Shown: one piece after another, positions 8,009 to 14,705 of the stretch
Layout: the number at the start of each line of letters is the position of its first letter
Numbering within the stretch: the first letter of the stretch is position 1
Assembly: GCA_964605715.1 (NCBI GenBank)
Contig: CAZSDV010000044.1
Span: forward strand, 1-19,180
From: JAPUME01 sp964605715
Lineage (GTDB): Bacteria; Acidobacteriota; Terriglobia; UBA7540; JAPUME01
DNA length: 19,180 nt
Direction of reading: 5' to 3'
Program-made: the position numbers and the translations under genes
Notes under the pieces: generated by a model
Database searches by the model: none
Seen by the model: only the letters and a program-made list of their open reading frames with translations
What the model was told of the DNA's origin: nothing

Positions 8009-8749
8009 ATGGAGCTGAGTGGAAAAACAGCCTTTGTCACTGGAGCCTCACAAGGGATCGGTAGTGCTTGCGCACAGGAGCTTGCCCGGGCCGGGGCGGA
8101 TGTGGTTCTGGCAAGCCGAAATCTCGAGCTTCTAGAAAAGGTGGCTGATGAAGTTCGTGCAATAGGGCGAGAAGCGCTGGTCGTTTTCTTGGACCTTGCC
8201 AATCCAGATTCTATTAAGCAGGCCTTTTCTAAGGCGCAGGAGAAATTCTCGAAAATCGACATATTGATCAATAATGCTGGTGTAACGCGAGATGGTTTGG
8301 TGCTCCGCATGAAAGCGGCCGATTGGCAGGAGGTTCTGGCTGTTAACTTGACTGGAGCTTACCTTTGCATCCAAGCTGTACTCGCAGGAATGGTGAGGTG
8401 TCGCTATGGGAGAATCATTAATATTACCTCAGTCGTGGGGCAATCAGGGAGCCCTGGTCAAGCAAACTACGTATCCTCAAAAGCTGGATTAATTGGCCTG
8501 ACTAAGGCGGTGGCAACCGAAGTAGCTACACGCAATATTACCGTGAATGCGGTAGCTCCTGGATTTATTGCCACGGCTATGACGGAAAAAATTCCTGGAG
8601 ATGCTCGGGATAAGATCATGGCTCGCATTCCAGTCGGCCGGATGGGTTCTGATGTGGAGGTGGCTCATGCAGTCCGTTTTTTAGCCTCGGACGATGCTGC
8701 TTATATCACTGGCCACGTGTTGAACGTAAACGGGGGGTTATATATGTAG
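8009..8749 (+). CDS. fabG: 3-oxoacyl-ACP reductase (FabG)
   Basis: A 246-residue short-chain dehydrogenase that reduces 3-oxoacyl-ACP with NADPH in the first reductive step of each elongation cycle. It has the Rossmann nucleotide motif TGASQGIG (residues 11-18), the NNAG structural motif (LINNAGVTRD), and the catalytic S141, Y154 and K158 (YVSSK). The C-terminal VNGGLYM is typical of FabG. The ATG at 8009 is the only start that keeps the N-terminus, because a stop lies in frame at 8000. The nearest Shine-Dalgarno match, GGAG at 7989-7992, is 16 bases away, which is too far for normal use. Translation may rely on coupling to fabD or on an unstructured start. Its position between fabD and acpP supports the fatty-acid role over other SDR functions. 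Confidence 0.96.
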   Translation: MELSGKTAFVTGASQGIGSACAQELARAGADVVLASRNLELLEKVADEVRAIGREALVVFLDLANPDSIKQAFSKAQEKFSKIDILINNAGVTRDGLVLRMKAADWQEVLAVNLTGAYLCIQAVLAGMVRCRYGRIINITSVVGQSGSPGQANYVSSKAGLIGLTKAVATEVATRNITVNAVAPGFIATAMTEKIPGDARDKIMARIPVGRMGSDVEVAHAVRFLASDDAAYITGHVLNVNGGLYM

Positions 8750-8820
8750 AAGGAGCGAGTCACCTACCTTACACCCCTTGTCATTTCGGGAGGTATTTGG
8801 AACAATAAGGACGAGTTTTG

Positions 8821-8850
8821 TTGACCGCGCTTGCGGGTTGGGATTAGAAT
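8821..8850 (+). promoter_or_regulatory. internal promoter for acpP
   Basis: TTGACC at 8821-8826 and TAGAAT at 8845-8850 are 18 bases apart, each five of six consensus positions. The start near 8857 would leave about 29 bases before the acpP ATG. It would give acpP (and fabF) extra transcript within the operon, which fits the high demand for acyl carrier protein. Confidence 0.65.
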
Positions 8851-8885
8851 GGGCTACTCATCCTTGTCATAGGAAGGAGAAATTG

Positions 8886-9134
8886 ATGGCCTCGGTAGAG
8901 AGTAAGGTCAAGGGCATTATTGTTGAACAGTTAACAGTTGAGGAATCCGAAGTAACTCCCGAGGCTTCGTTCATTGATGATTTGGGAGCAGATTCTCTCG
9001 ACACGGTAGAGCTGGTGATGGCGTTTGAGGAGAATTTCGAAATCGAGATTCACGATGAGGATGCAGAAAAGATTGCCACTGTTAAGGACGCCGTCAAGTA
9101 CATTCAGGATCACGCCAAACCTTCCAAGGAATAA
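8886..9134 (+). CDS. acpP: acyl carrier protein
   Basis: An 82-residue acidic four-helix acyl carrier protein. The phosphopantetheine site is S37 in the hallmark GADSLDTVELVMAFEE; AcpS would attach 4'-phosphopantetheine there. Acyl chains ride on it through the Fab cycle and to PlsX. The ATG at 8886 has a strong AAGGAG (8874-8879) 6 bases upstream, so an in-frame extension back to 8778 is not used. It has its own predicted promoter at 8821-8850 and lies 53 bases before fabF. The C-terminus carries a short lysine-rich tail (DHAKPSKE), slightly longer than E. coli AcpP. Confidence 0.97.
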   Translation: MASVESKVKGIIVEQLTVEESEVTPEASFIDDLGADSLDTVELVMAFEENFEIEIHDEDAEKIATVKDAVKYIQDHAKPSKE

Positions 9135-9147
9135 GGCTTGGCGCTGG

Positions 9148-9175
9148 ATTCAACTCCATAAATTCAACTCCACAA
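9148..9175 (+). repeat. 14-bp tandem repeat before fabF
   Basis: ATTCAACTCCATAA (9148-9161) is followed at once by ATTCAACTCCACAA (9162-9175), two direct copies with one mismatch. The pair fills half of the acpP-fabF gap, ending beside the fabF ribosome binding site AAAGG. Confidence 0.85.
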
Positions 9176-9187
9176 AAGGCAAAGGAT

Positions 9188-10429
9188 TTGTCTCGCAGAG
9201 TTGTTATTACAGGGTTAGGATTAGTTAGCGCCCTCGGTACCGGAACGGAGGCTACCTGGGAAAGCCTTCTGGCCGGAAGGAGTGGTGTTGCTCGCATCAC
9301 CCATTTCGATCCCACCAATTTTGCATGCTCCATCGCTGCTGAAGTCAAAGACTTCGATCCCTTCAAGTTCATCGAGAAGAAAGAAGTTAAGAAAATGGGG
9401 CTGTTTATCCAGTTTGCACTGGCAGCCACAAATTTTGCGATGGAACAGGCAGGGCTGAAGATTACTCCTGAGATCGCGGAAAAAGTTGGGGTTTATATCG
9501 GGTCGGGGATCGGTGGATTCGATGTAATTGAGCGAGAACACAAGGCCCTTCTTGAAGGTGGTCCGCGACGTATCTCACCCTTTTTTATTCCTGGGTCCAT
9601 TATTAATTTAGCCTCCGGGCATGTTTCCATCCGCTGGGGGGCAAAGGGTCCGAATTGCGCCACCTGTACGGCATGCTCCTCTAGCGCCCATTCGGTGGGT
9701 GACTCCTTCAGGCTCATCTCCCGCCACGATGCGGACGTAATGATCTGCGGCGGGACGGAAGCCGCCATTACTCCGCTTAGTGTTGGAGGATTCGCTGCTT
9801 TGCGAGCTCTTTCGAAACGCAACGAGGAGCCCGAGAAAGCAAGTCGGCCGTTTGACCGCGACCGAGATGGGTTTGTGATTGGTGAGGGGTCAGGAATGCT
9901 CGTGTTGGAAGAATTGGAATTTGCCCGTCGGAGAGGTGCCAAGATTCTAGCGGAGATTGTTGGATATGGGGTTTCCGGGGACGCTTTCCACATCACGCAG
10001 CCGTCTGAGAATGCCGATGGCGCTTACCGGGTAATGAAAAATGTTTTGGCAGACGCGAAAGTGAATCTGCAGGATATCGACTATATCAACGCTCATGGTA
10101 CTTCCACTCCCTATAATGACCGCTTGGAAACGATGGCCATTAAGCGTCTATTTGCAGAACATGCACCCAAGTTGGCAGTTAGTTCCACGAAATCGATGAC
10201 TGGCCACCTTCTTGGCGGTGCGGGAGGTCTCGAGGCTGCCATTTCCACCCTGGCAATTTATCATGGCGTTATCCCACCCACTATGAATTACGATAATCCC
10301 GACCCAGATTGTGACCTTGACTATGTTCCAAATCAAGCCCGCGAAAAGACCATCCGATACGCCCTGAGTAATTCCTTCGGTTTCGGTGGGACCAATGCTG
10401 CCTTGCTATTGAAGCGGTTTGAGGATTAG
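9188..10429 (+). CDS. fabF: 3-oxoacyl-ACP synthase II (FabF)
   Basis: A 413-residue KAS II that condenses acyl-ACP with malonyl-ACP, elongating chains. The Cys-His-His triad is complete at C163 (TACSSSAH), H303 (NAHGTST) and H340 (MTGHLLGGAGG), the very same residue numbers as in E. coli FabF, which also supports the start. The start is TTG at 9188 (MSRRVVITGLG, the standard KAS II opening), with AAAGG at 9175-9179 as Shine-Dalgarno, 8 bases away. No in-frame ATG lies upstream nearby. It is the last gene of the operon; the DUF1080 gene converges on it with a 72-base gap in which I see no clear terminator. Confidence 0.97.
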   Translation: MSRRVVITGLGLVSALGTGTEATWESLLAGRSGVARITHFDPTNFACSIAAEVKDFDPFKFIEKKEVKKMGLFIQFALAATNFAMEQAGLKITPEIAEKVGVYIGSGIGGFDVIEREHKALLEGGPRRISPFFIPGSIINLASGHVSIRWGAKGPNCATCTACSSSAHSVGDSFRLISRHDADVMICGGTEAAITPLSVGGFAALRALSKRNEEPEKASRPFDRDRDGFVIGEGSGMLVLEELEFARRRGAKILAEIVGYGVSGDAFHITQPSENADGAYRVMKNVLADAKVNLQDIDYINAHGTSTPYNDRLETMAIKRLFAEHAPKLAVSSTKSMTGHLLGGAGGLEAAISTLAIYHGVIPPTMNYDNPDPDCDLDYVPNQAREKTIRYALSNSFGFGGTNAALLLKRFED

Positions 10430-10501
10430 TTAGTACAAACGTTTCCTTTGAACTGAAATGCATTCACAATTTCCTGAGTCCTTTGCGCTTTCCTCGGATG
10501 C

Positions 10502-11143
10502 TTATTCCCCGAGATCTTTGACAAAAATGTTCCGGAACTGGACTTCCCATCCTTCTGATTGTAGTCCGATGTAACCATCGAGTGGGTCCATTTCAGTGCC
10601 TGCGTTAACCTTTTCTCCGTTAAAGACCAATGACAGGGTCCCATTCCGAACTGTGATTTCGTAGCTGTTCCATTCACCCAGGGGCCGTGCTTTTCCTTGG
10701 AGACGCTTGGCGCCGGTGATCTTTGCCCCACTAAGACCAAAAACACTCCCCGCGGTGGGTTGTTGTAACTGTGCCTCAATGCATTTGGGTAGCTTTTTGG
10801 GGGGACCTGAGATATTTAGGAATATTCCGCTGTTGGCGTCGGGCGGTGCACCTTCTTTTTTGAACCGCCAATCAACTTGGAGTATGTAATTCTTGTACTT
10901 TTTTTTGGTACGCAGGTAACCGATGGGTTTTCCTGTGCAGGTAATGACGCCATCTTTGACTGACCAGCTATCGGCTGGAGTAACCTCTGGGACCCAGAGA
11001 TGACTGATGTCTCGTGCAGGAATGAGCGATCGAAATTCTCGGTGATTTGTCATGCCGAGCAGGGTAGCTGACACCACCACGCCAGAGGCAAGTAGAATAA
11101 TCATTATCTTCTCACGCAATCTCGAAATGTCTAATTTCCGCAT
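10502..11143 (-). CDS. DUF1080 (3-keto-disaccharide hydrolase-like) exported protein
   Basis: A 213-residue protein, minus strand. The N-terminus has basic residues followed by a hydrophobic run at about 13-31 (KIMIILLASGVVVSATLLGM), a signal peptide or anchor, so the rest is probably periplasmic. The remainder is a DUF1080 domain, a concanavalin-like beta-sandwich: WSVKDGVITCTGKPIGYLRT, the YILQVDWRFKKEGAPPDANSG strand pair (seen in two adjoining parts), the EAQLQ strand, GEWNSYEITVRNGTLSLVFNG, and a final GYIGLQSEGWEVQFRNIFVK. The family is linked to sugar metabolism, and one branch hydrolyses 3-keto-glucosides. Catalytic role here is not shown. ATG at 11141-11143 has AAAAGGGG about 8 bases upstream on its strand. 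It is a single gene convergent with fabF and divergent from moeA. Confidence 0.85.
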   Translation of the reverse strand: MRKLDISRLREKIMIILLASGVVVSATLLGMTNHREFRSLIPARDISHLWVPEVTPADSWSVKDGVITCTGKPIGYLRTKKKYKNYILQVDWRFKKEGAPPDANSGIFLNISGPPKKLPKCIEAQLQQPTAGSVFGLSGAKITGAKRLQGKARPLGEWNSYEITVRNGTLSLVFNGEKVNAGTEMDPLDGYIGLQSEGWEVQFRNIFVKDLGE

Positions 11144-11249
11144 AGGTGAAACCCCTTTTGCAATGATTGGTGCTCAATTGATCTGTGTGGGTAAGAGCCT
11201 GAGCCAGTTTACCACGACAGAACTTGCTATGCGGAGGAAGAGATCTAAA

Positions 11250-11335
11250 AATGGGTATTGTTGATGTCTACTGAGCTGCATTGTGCACATTATGCCCTGG
11301 GTACTACAATAGAGAAGCTTTTTCTAATACCCATT
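11250..11335. repeat. 10-bp inverted repeat upstream of moeA
   Basis: AATGGGTATT at 11250-11259 is exactly complementary to AATACCCATT at 11326-11335, 66 bases apart, in the divergent gap between the DUF1080 gene and moeA. A shorter GATGTC (11263-11268) and GACATC (11339-11344) pair also occurs, but its order does not nest with the first. A TACAAT at 11305-11310 is a possible -10 for moeA with a poor -35. Confidence 0.5.
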
Positions 11336-11373
11336 GCAGACATCATATTCAATGTTAATTGGACGGAGGGGCG

Positions 11374-12639
11374 GTGAAAGGTCTTACCTTAATGGCTCGT
11401 GAAAAGGCACGAGCCCGTTTCCTGGGGCACCTACAGTCTTTAGGTGAAGCAGAAACCATTAGTACGAAGGATGCCTGTGACCGTGTTTTATTTCGGGATG
11501 CGACCTCATTGGAATCGATGCCCCCGTTTTCACGTAGCGCGATGGATGGCTACGCACTTCGTGCAGCGGATGTGTTTAGCACCAAACCCTCATGTCCAGT
11601 CACTCTTGAGGTGGCAGGAGAGGTTCTGATGGGCCAGGCCTCGACAGTCAATATCCGAAAGGATCAAGCTGCACTCATCCACACGGGTGGAATGATCCCT
11701 TCTGGAGCAGATGCTGTTGTGATGGTCGAGAATACCAGGGTTATCCCCCGGGACAGAATTGAGGTTCTGAACTCTCCCGTAATTGGCGAAAACATCTTGA
11801 AGGCAGGAGAGGATTTTACTGCTGGCGAGAAGGTGCTCTCTGCAGGGTGCCGTTTGAGTCCAGCTGACCTTGGAGTTTTGCTTGAAGTCGGGATCACGCA
11901 GATAGAAGTTGCAAGACGGCCCCGAGTAGCAATTTTCGCCTCTGGTGCCGAACTAGTTGGCCCCAACGATGATGTTTGCCTTGGTAAAATCCGCGATATT
12001 AATAGCCACATATTGGCTTGCCGGGTGGAGCGGGCTGGTGGTATAGCCCTCCGCAAGGGAATCCTACCTGATGATTTGGATGCCTTGACCGTGAACTGTA
12101 AGGATGCGCTTAAGGAAGTAGATATGCTGGTGCTTTCTGGTGGTAGCTCAGTTAGCGTTCGAGACCTTACGGCTAATGTCTTCGAGCGCCTGGGATCGCC
12201 GGGCATACTGGTGCACGGTTTAGCAATAAAACCAGGCAAGCCAACTATCCTTGCGGTTGCAGATGGCAAGCCATGTGTGGGATTACCTGGGAATCCAGCC
12301 AGTGCGCTCTTGCTTTTTGATTTTGTCGGCGTACCAGCTATTCTTCAACTTCAGGGTGCTGAGGCAGAACCCTTCCAGGGGACGGTGCGTGCGCGTCTAG
12401 CTGCAAGAGTTACCAGTGTAGTGGGCCGAGAAGATTATATTCCAATTCGATGGATCAATCGACTTATCGAGCAAGGAGGAGAGGAGACAAAAGGGCAAAG
12501 GAAGGAGCGGTGGGCCGAGCCCCTGCCGGGCAGAGGGAATACGATTTTCAGGCTAGCGACTGCTGATGGGTTGCTCCGAGTCCCTCTTAATTCAGTGGAA
12601 ATCGAGGTGGGTGAAACTATTGATATAGAACCCATCTGA
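11374..12639 (+). CDS. moeA: molybdopterin molybdotransferase (MoeA)
   Basis: A 421-residue MoeA that uses MPT-AMP and molybdate to insert molybdenum into molybdopterin. Key motifs are PFSRSAMDGYA with the conserved Asp at about D58 (E. coli D59), HTGGMIPSGADAVVMVENT, the VLSGGSSVSVRD loop ending at D264 (the family usually reads SGGVSVGDYD), and the PGKPTILA...GLPGNPASALL region. The last 90 residues make the C-terminal beta-barrel domain. The start GTG at 11374 follows GGAGGGG (11365-11371) closely; a TTG at 11359 and an ATG at 11392 are less likely. It converges on mobA, which works just after it in the same pathway. The substrate-loop deviation may be a lineage form and should not destroy function. 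Confidence 0.93.
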   Translation: MKGLTLMAREKARARFLGHLQSLGEAETISTKDACDRVLFRDATSLESMPPFSRSAMDGYALRAADVFSTKPSCPVTLEVAGEVLMGQASTVNIRKDQAALIHTGGMIPSGADAVVMVENTRVIPRDRIEVLNSPVIGENILKAGEDFTAGEKVLSAGCRLSPADLGVLLEVGITQIEVARRPRVAIFASGAELVGPNDDVCLGKIRDINSHILACRVERAGGIALRKGILPDDLDALTVNCKDALKEVDMLVLSGGSSVSVRDLTANVFERLGSPGILVHGLAIKPGKPTILAVADGKPCVGLPGNPASALLLFDFVGVPAILQLQGAEAEPFQGTVRARLAARVTSVVGREDYIPIRWINRLIEQGGEETKGQRKERWAEPLPGRGNTIFRLATADGLLRVPLNSVEIEVGETIDIEPI

Positions 12640-12723
12640 AGATGTAGAGGTGAGTTCATCTAAGTAGCTGATAGGGTACTTAGAGAGATTTGAGTTACTC
12701 GCTCCCAAAAGGCGGAAAGTTAT

Positions 12724-13374
12724 TTAGTTCCGGTCAATGCTTCTTAAGCTAAGCCCTTGTTTCAGGACTGCTTCCCAGTCTTTAGGGGTGTTAACATTAA
12801 TGAAGCTGGCTCCTTGGGGATCAACCCCTCGAATACTGTCTTCTTCCATATAGCAGACCTGAAGTTGGGCTAATAGATCAGTGAGGCGCCTATTTCCCTT
12901 CCTTAGTAGCATTTGGATTACTGGCAGTACCTCCACAGCATAAATAGCTTGCAGAGGGTGCACGTGCCCATCCCAGCGGGGTACAACCGCCTGAAATTTC
13001 TCCAGGTGATCCGCTAGAAATGAAGCAAGCCGGACTTTGAGGAATGGAACGTCTACCGCACACACAAAAACCGCATGGGTCCGAGCGGCTGTTATGCCTG
13101 CCTCAATGCCCCTAAGGGGCCCCTCTCCTGCCACTGCGTCTCGAGTGATGATAGCAGGGACGGCAGGCAGATCTTGCCCTGGTGTTCCAACTACAATTAC
13201 CTTTGAGCACGCATGAGAGACGGTTCGAACTGTGCGTGCAAGAAGGGGTTCACCTCCAGCACTGAGCCATGCCTTGTGTTGCCCCATTCGCCGGCTCTCA
13301 CCTCCAGCGAGGACCACACCGGAAAGCCACCTGATTGAGTGTGAGTTGGTTGAAGTTGAAATTAGGTCTGCCAT
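12724..13374 (-). CDS. mobA: molybdenum cofactor guanylyltransferase (MobA)
   Basis: A 216-residue nucleotidyltransferase that joins GMP from GTP to Mo-molybdopterin, giving the guanine-dinucleotide cofactor used by DMSO-reductase family enzymes. The GTP-binding signature LAGGESRRMGQHKAWL lies at about residues 22-37, and the metal-binding Asp is in VFVCAVDVPFLK. The TRDAVAGEGPLRGIEAGI stretch is the usual family second motif. The ATG (13372-13374) lacks a clear Shine-Dalgarno. It is minus strand, 68 bases after tsaD, so probably cotranscribed with it, and it converges on moeA across an 84-base gap. Moco genes placed so near each other suggest a molybdoenzyme elsewhere in the genome, not in this window. 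Confidence 0.92.
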   Translation of the reverse strand: MADLISTSTNSHSIRWLSGVVLAGGESRRMGQHKAWLSAGGEPLLARTVRTVSHACSKVIVVGTPGQDLPAVPAIITRDAVAGEGPLRGIEAGITAARTHAVFVCAVDVPFLKVRLASFLADHLEKFQAVVPRWDGHVHPLQAIYAVEVLPVIQMLLRKGNRRLTDLLAQLQVCYMEEDSIRGVDPQGASFINVNTPKDWEAVLKQGLSLRSIDRN

Positions 13375-13442
13375 GCTAGAGCTCTAAAAAATTAAAGGTT
13401 GCAGGGCTTGGTAGGTGGGGAAAAAAGCACGATAGCAAATGT

Positions 13443-14567
13443 TTAACCGCCTAGCTTCCCTAACGGTAAAGATGCAGCCGCTGTTTGACTTAAGTCGGCT
13501 GTCTCACCTGCCTTACATCTGTAATAGCCTGCAGCAGCGATCATAGCGGCATTATCGGTCGAAAGTGCTTGTGAAGGGAAGAAGGCTGGATAACCTTGGC
13601 ATGGGGCCACTTCTAAAAACCGTTTTCTTAATTGAAGGTTAGATGCTACTCCACCTGAAACCAACACTGATTTTGTTGTGAAATGGTCCGCTGCCTTGAG
13701 TGTGCGTTCGAGCAGGTCTTCCACTACCGCGTGCTGAAAGCTTGCAATTAAATCGAGCGTTTTTTGGCTCATATGCAAGCGCAATTCCTCGTCGTTAGTC
13801 TTTCCCGCCTGTTTGCGCCACCACTTTCTTTCTTCAGCTTCTTTTTTTAACCCTTCATCCCGCACATAGTAAAGGACCGCTGTTTTTAGGCCACTGAAGC
13901 TAAAATCCAAGGGATTCCTCTTCACCTTTGGACGTCTAAAGGGAACAGATAGAGGATTGCCGTAGGGGGCTAAGCGATCGATAATGGGTCCGCCAGGGTA
14001 GCCGAGCCCAAGGAGTTTTGCCACCTTATCATAGGCTTCTCCAGCAGCATCGTCACGTGTCTGTCCAACTTGGGTGTATTGAAATAACCAGTCTTTGCCT
14101 GAGTTTCTTGCCCGTTCAGTATGGTAAAGATGCGTGTGCCCACCTGAGACTATCAGCGCCATGGCGGGCATCTCTGGTTCATCCATCACTTGCTCCCTGA
14201 CCTCTAACAACACCGCGTGAATGTGACCCTCGAGATGGTTTACTGCTACCAGCGGTTTGTTGAGCGCCGAGGCCATCGCCCTTCCGTAGCACCAGCCTAC
14301 CAGCAACGACCCAATTAAGCCTGGTCCTTGGGTTGCAGCCACGGCGTCCACGTCCGAGTAGGTAAGCCTAGCACGCTTACATGCTTCGCGGACGGTAGGT
14401 ACAATTTTATCCACGTGTGCGCGGGAAGCAAGTTCTGGTACCACCCCCCCGTATTTCTCATGAATGAGTTCCTGTGAGGCGACAACGTTTGAGAGAATCC
14501 GTTTGCCATTTTCAACCACAGCAGCAGCAGTTTCATCGCAACTTGACTCAATGCCGAGAATTTTCAT
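13443..14567 (-). CDS. tsaD: tRNA N6-adenosine threonylcarbamoyltransferase (TsaD)
   Basis: A 374-residue TsaD that, with TsaB and TsaE, transfers threonylcarbamoyl to A37 of ANN-decoding tRNAs (t6A). Seen are MKILGIESSCDETAAA, the metal-binding H111 and H115 (NHLEGHIHA, same numbers as E. coli), SGGHTHLY, the VGQTRDDAAGEAYDKVAK stretch and the C-terminal STDNAAM with D338. It is about 30-35 residues longer than many homologues; a very charged stretch at about residues 236-268 (KKEAEERKWWRKQAGKTNDE) accounts for most of it. The ATG at 14565-14567 begins the conserved core; a longer frame to 14726 would run into the divergent phosphatase gene and is rejected. No Shine-Dalgarno precedes the ATG. 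mobA follows 68 bases downstream. Confidence 0.96.
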   Translation of the reverse strand: MKILGIESSCDETAAAVVENGKRILSNVVASQELIHEKYGGVVPELASRAHVDKIVPTVREACKRARLTYSDVDAVAATQGPGLIGSLLVGWCYGRAMASALNKPLVAVNHLEGHIHAVLLEVREQVMDEPEMPAMALIVSGGHTHLYHTERARNSGKDWLFQYTQVGQTRDDAAGEAYDKVAKLLGLGYPGGPIIDRLAPYGNPLSVPFRRPKVKRNPLDFSFSGLKTAVLYYVRDEGLKKEAEERKWWRKQAGKTNDEELRLHMSQKTLDLIASFQHAVVEDLLERTLKAADHFTTKSVLVSGGVASNLQLRKRFLEVAPCQGYPAFFPSQALSTDNAAMIAAAGYYRCKAGETADLSQTAAASLPLGKLGG

Positions 14568-14585
14568 CTGAGGAAACCAGATCGC

Positions 14586-14594
14586 ATCATAACA
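14586..14594 (-). promoter_or_regulatory. extended -10 promoter for tsaD
   Basis: On the minus strand TGTTATGAT (14594 to 14586) is an extended -10 (TG, one base, TATGAT). Transcription should start near 14579, giving a leader of only about 12 bases with no Shine-Dalgarno. I see no good -35. Confidence 0.5.
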
Positions 14595-14669
14595 TATGAC
14601 CCTCGTTTTCGTTATCTGGCTCTGAACGGGCCCAGGCTTTTTAATGTTAACCAAATTAAGATATAGCGC

Positions 14670-14678
14670 TGGTATAAT
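14670..14678 (+). promoter_or_regulatory. extended -10 promoter for the PhoD-like gene
   Basis: TGGTATAAT at 14670-14678 is a perfect extended -10 (TG, one base, TATAAT). There is no strong -35 (TTAACC at 14647 is 20 bases away). The start near 14685 leaves about 20 bases before the ATG at 14706, enough to include AGGAG at 14692-14696. Confidence 0.6.
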
Positions 14679-14705
14679 CAGACTCACTTCTAGGAGCTTG
14701 TTGCC

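Noticed and set aside
8778..8885. 36-residue N-terminal extension of AcpP
   Set aside because: The strong AAGGAG and the ATG at 8886 mark the normal start, and the extension contains the promoter.
9493..9996. 167-codon minus-strand frame inside fabF, and the similar 201-codon frame inside moeA (11664-12269)
   Set aside because: Both are antisense shadows of strongly conserved genes with no domain or ribosome site; their sequences are Pro/Ser/Arg-rich as expected from mirror reading.
10430..10501. Terminator between convergent fabF and the DUF1080 gene
   Set aside because: The only pairing seen is a 5-bp CTCGG/CCGAG with no T-run.
12660..12683. CTAAGTA/TACTTAG hairpin after moeA
   Set aside because: Only 7 AT-rich pairs, a 10-base loop and no T-run; too weak for a terminator call.
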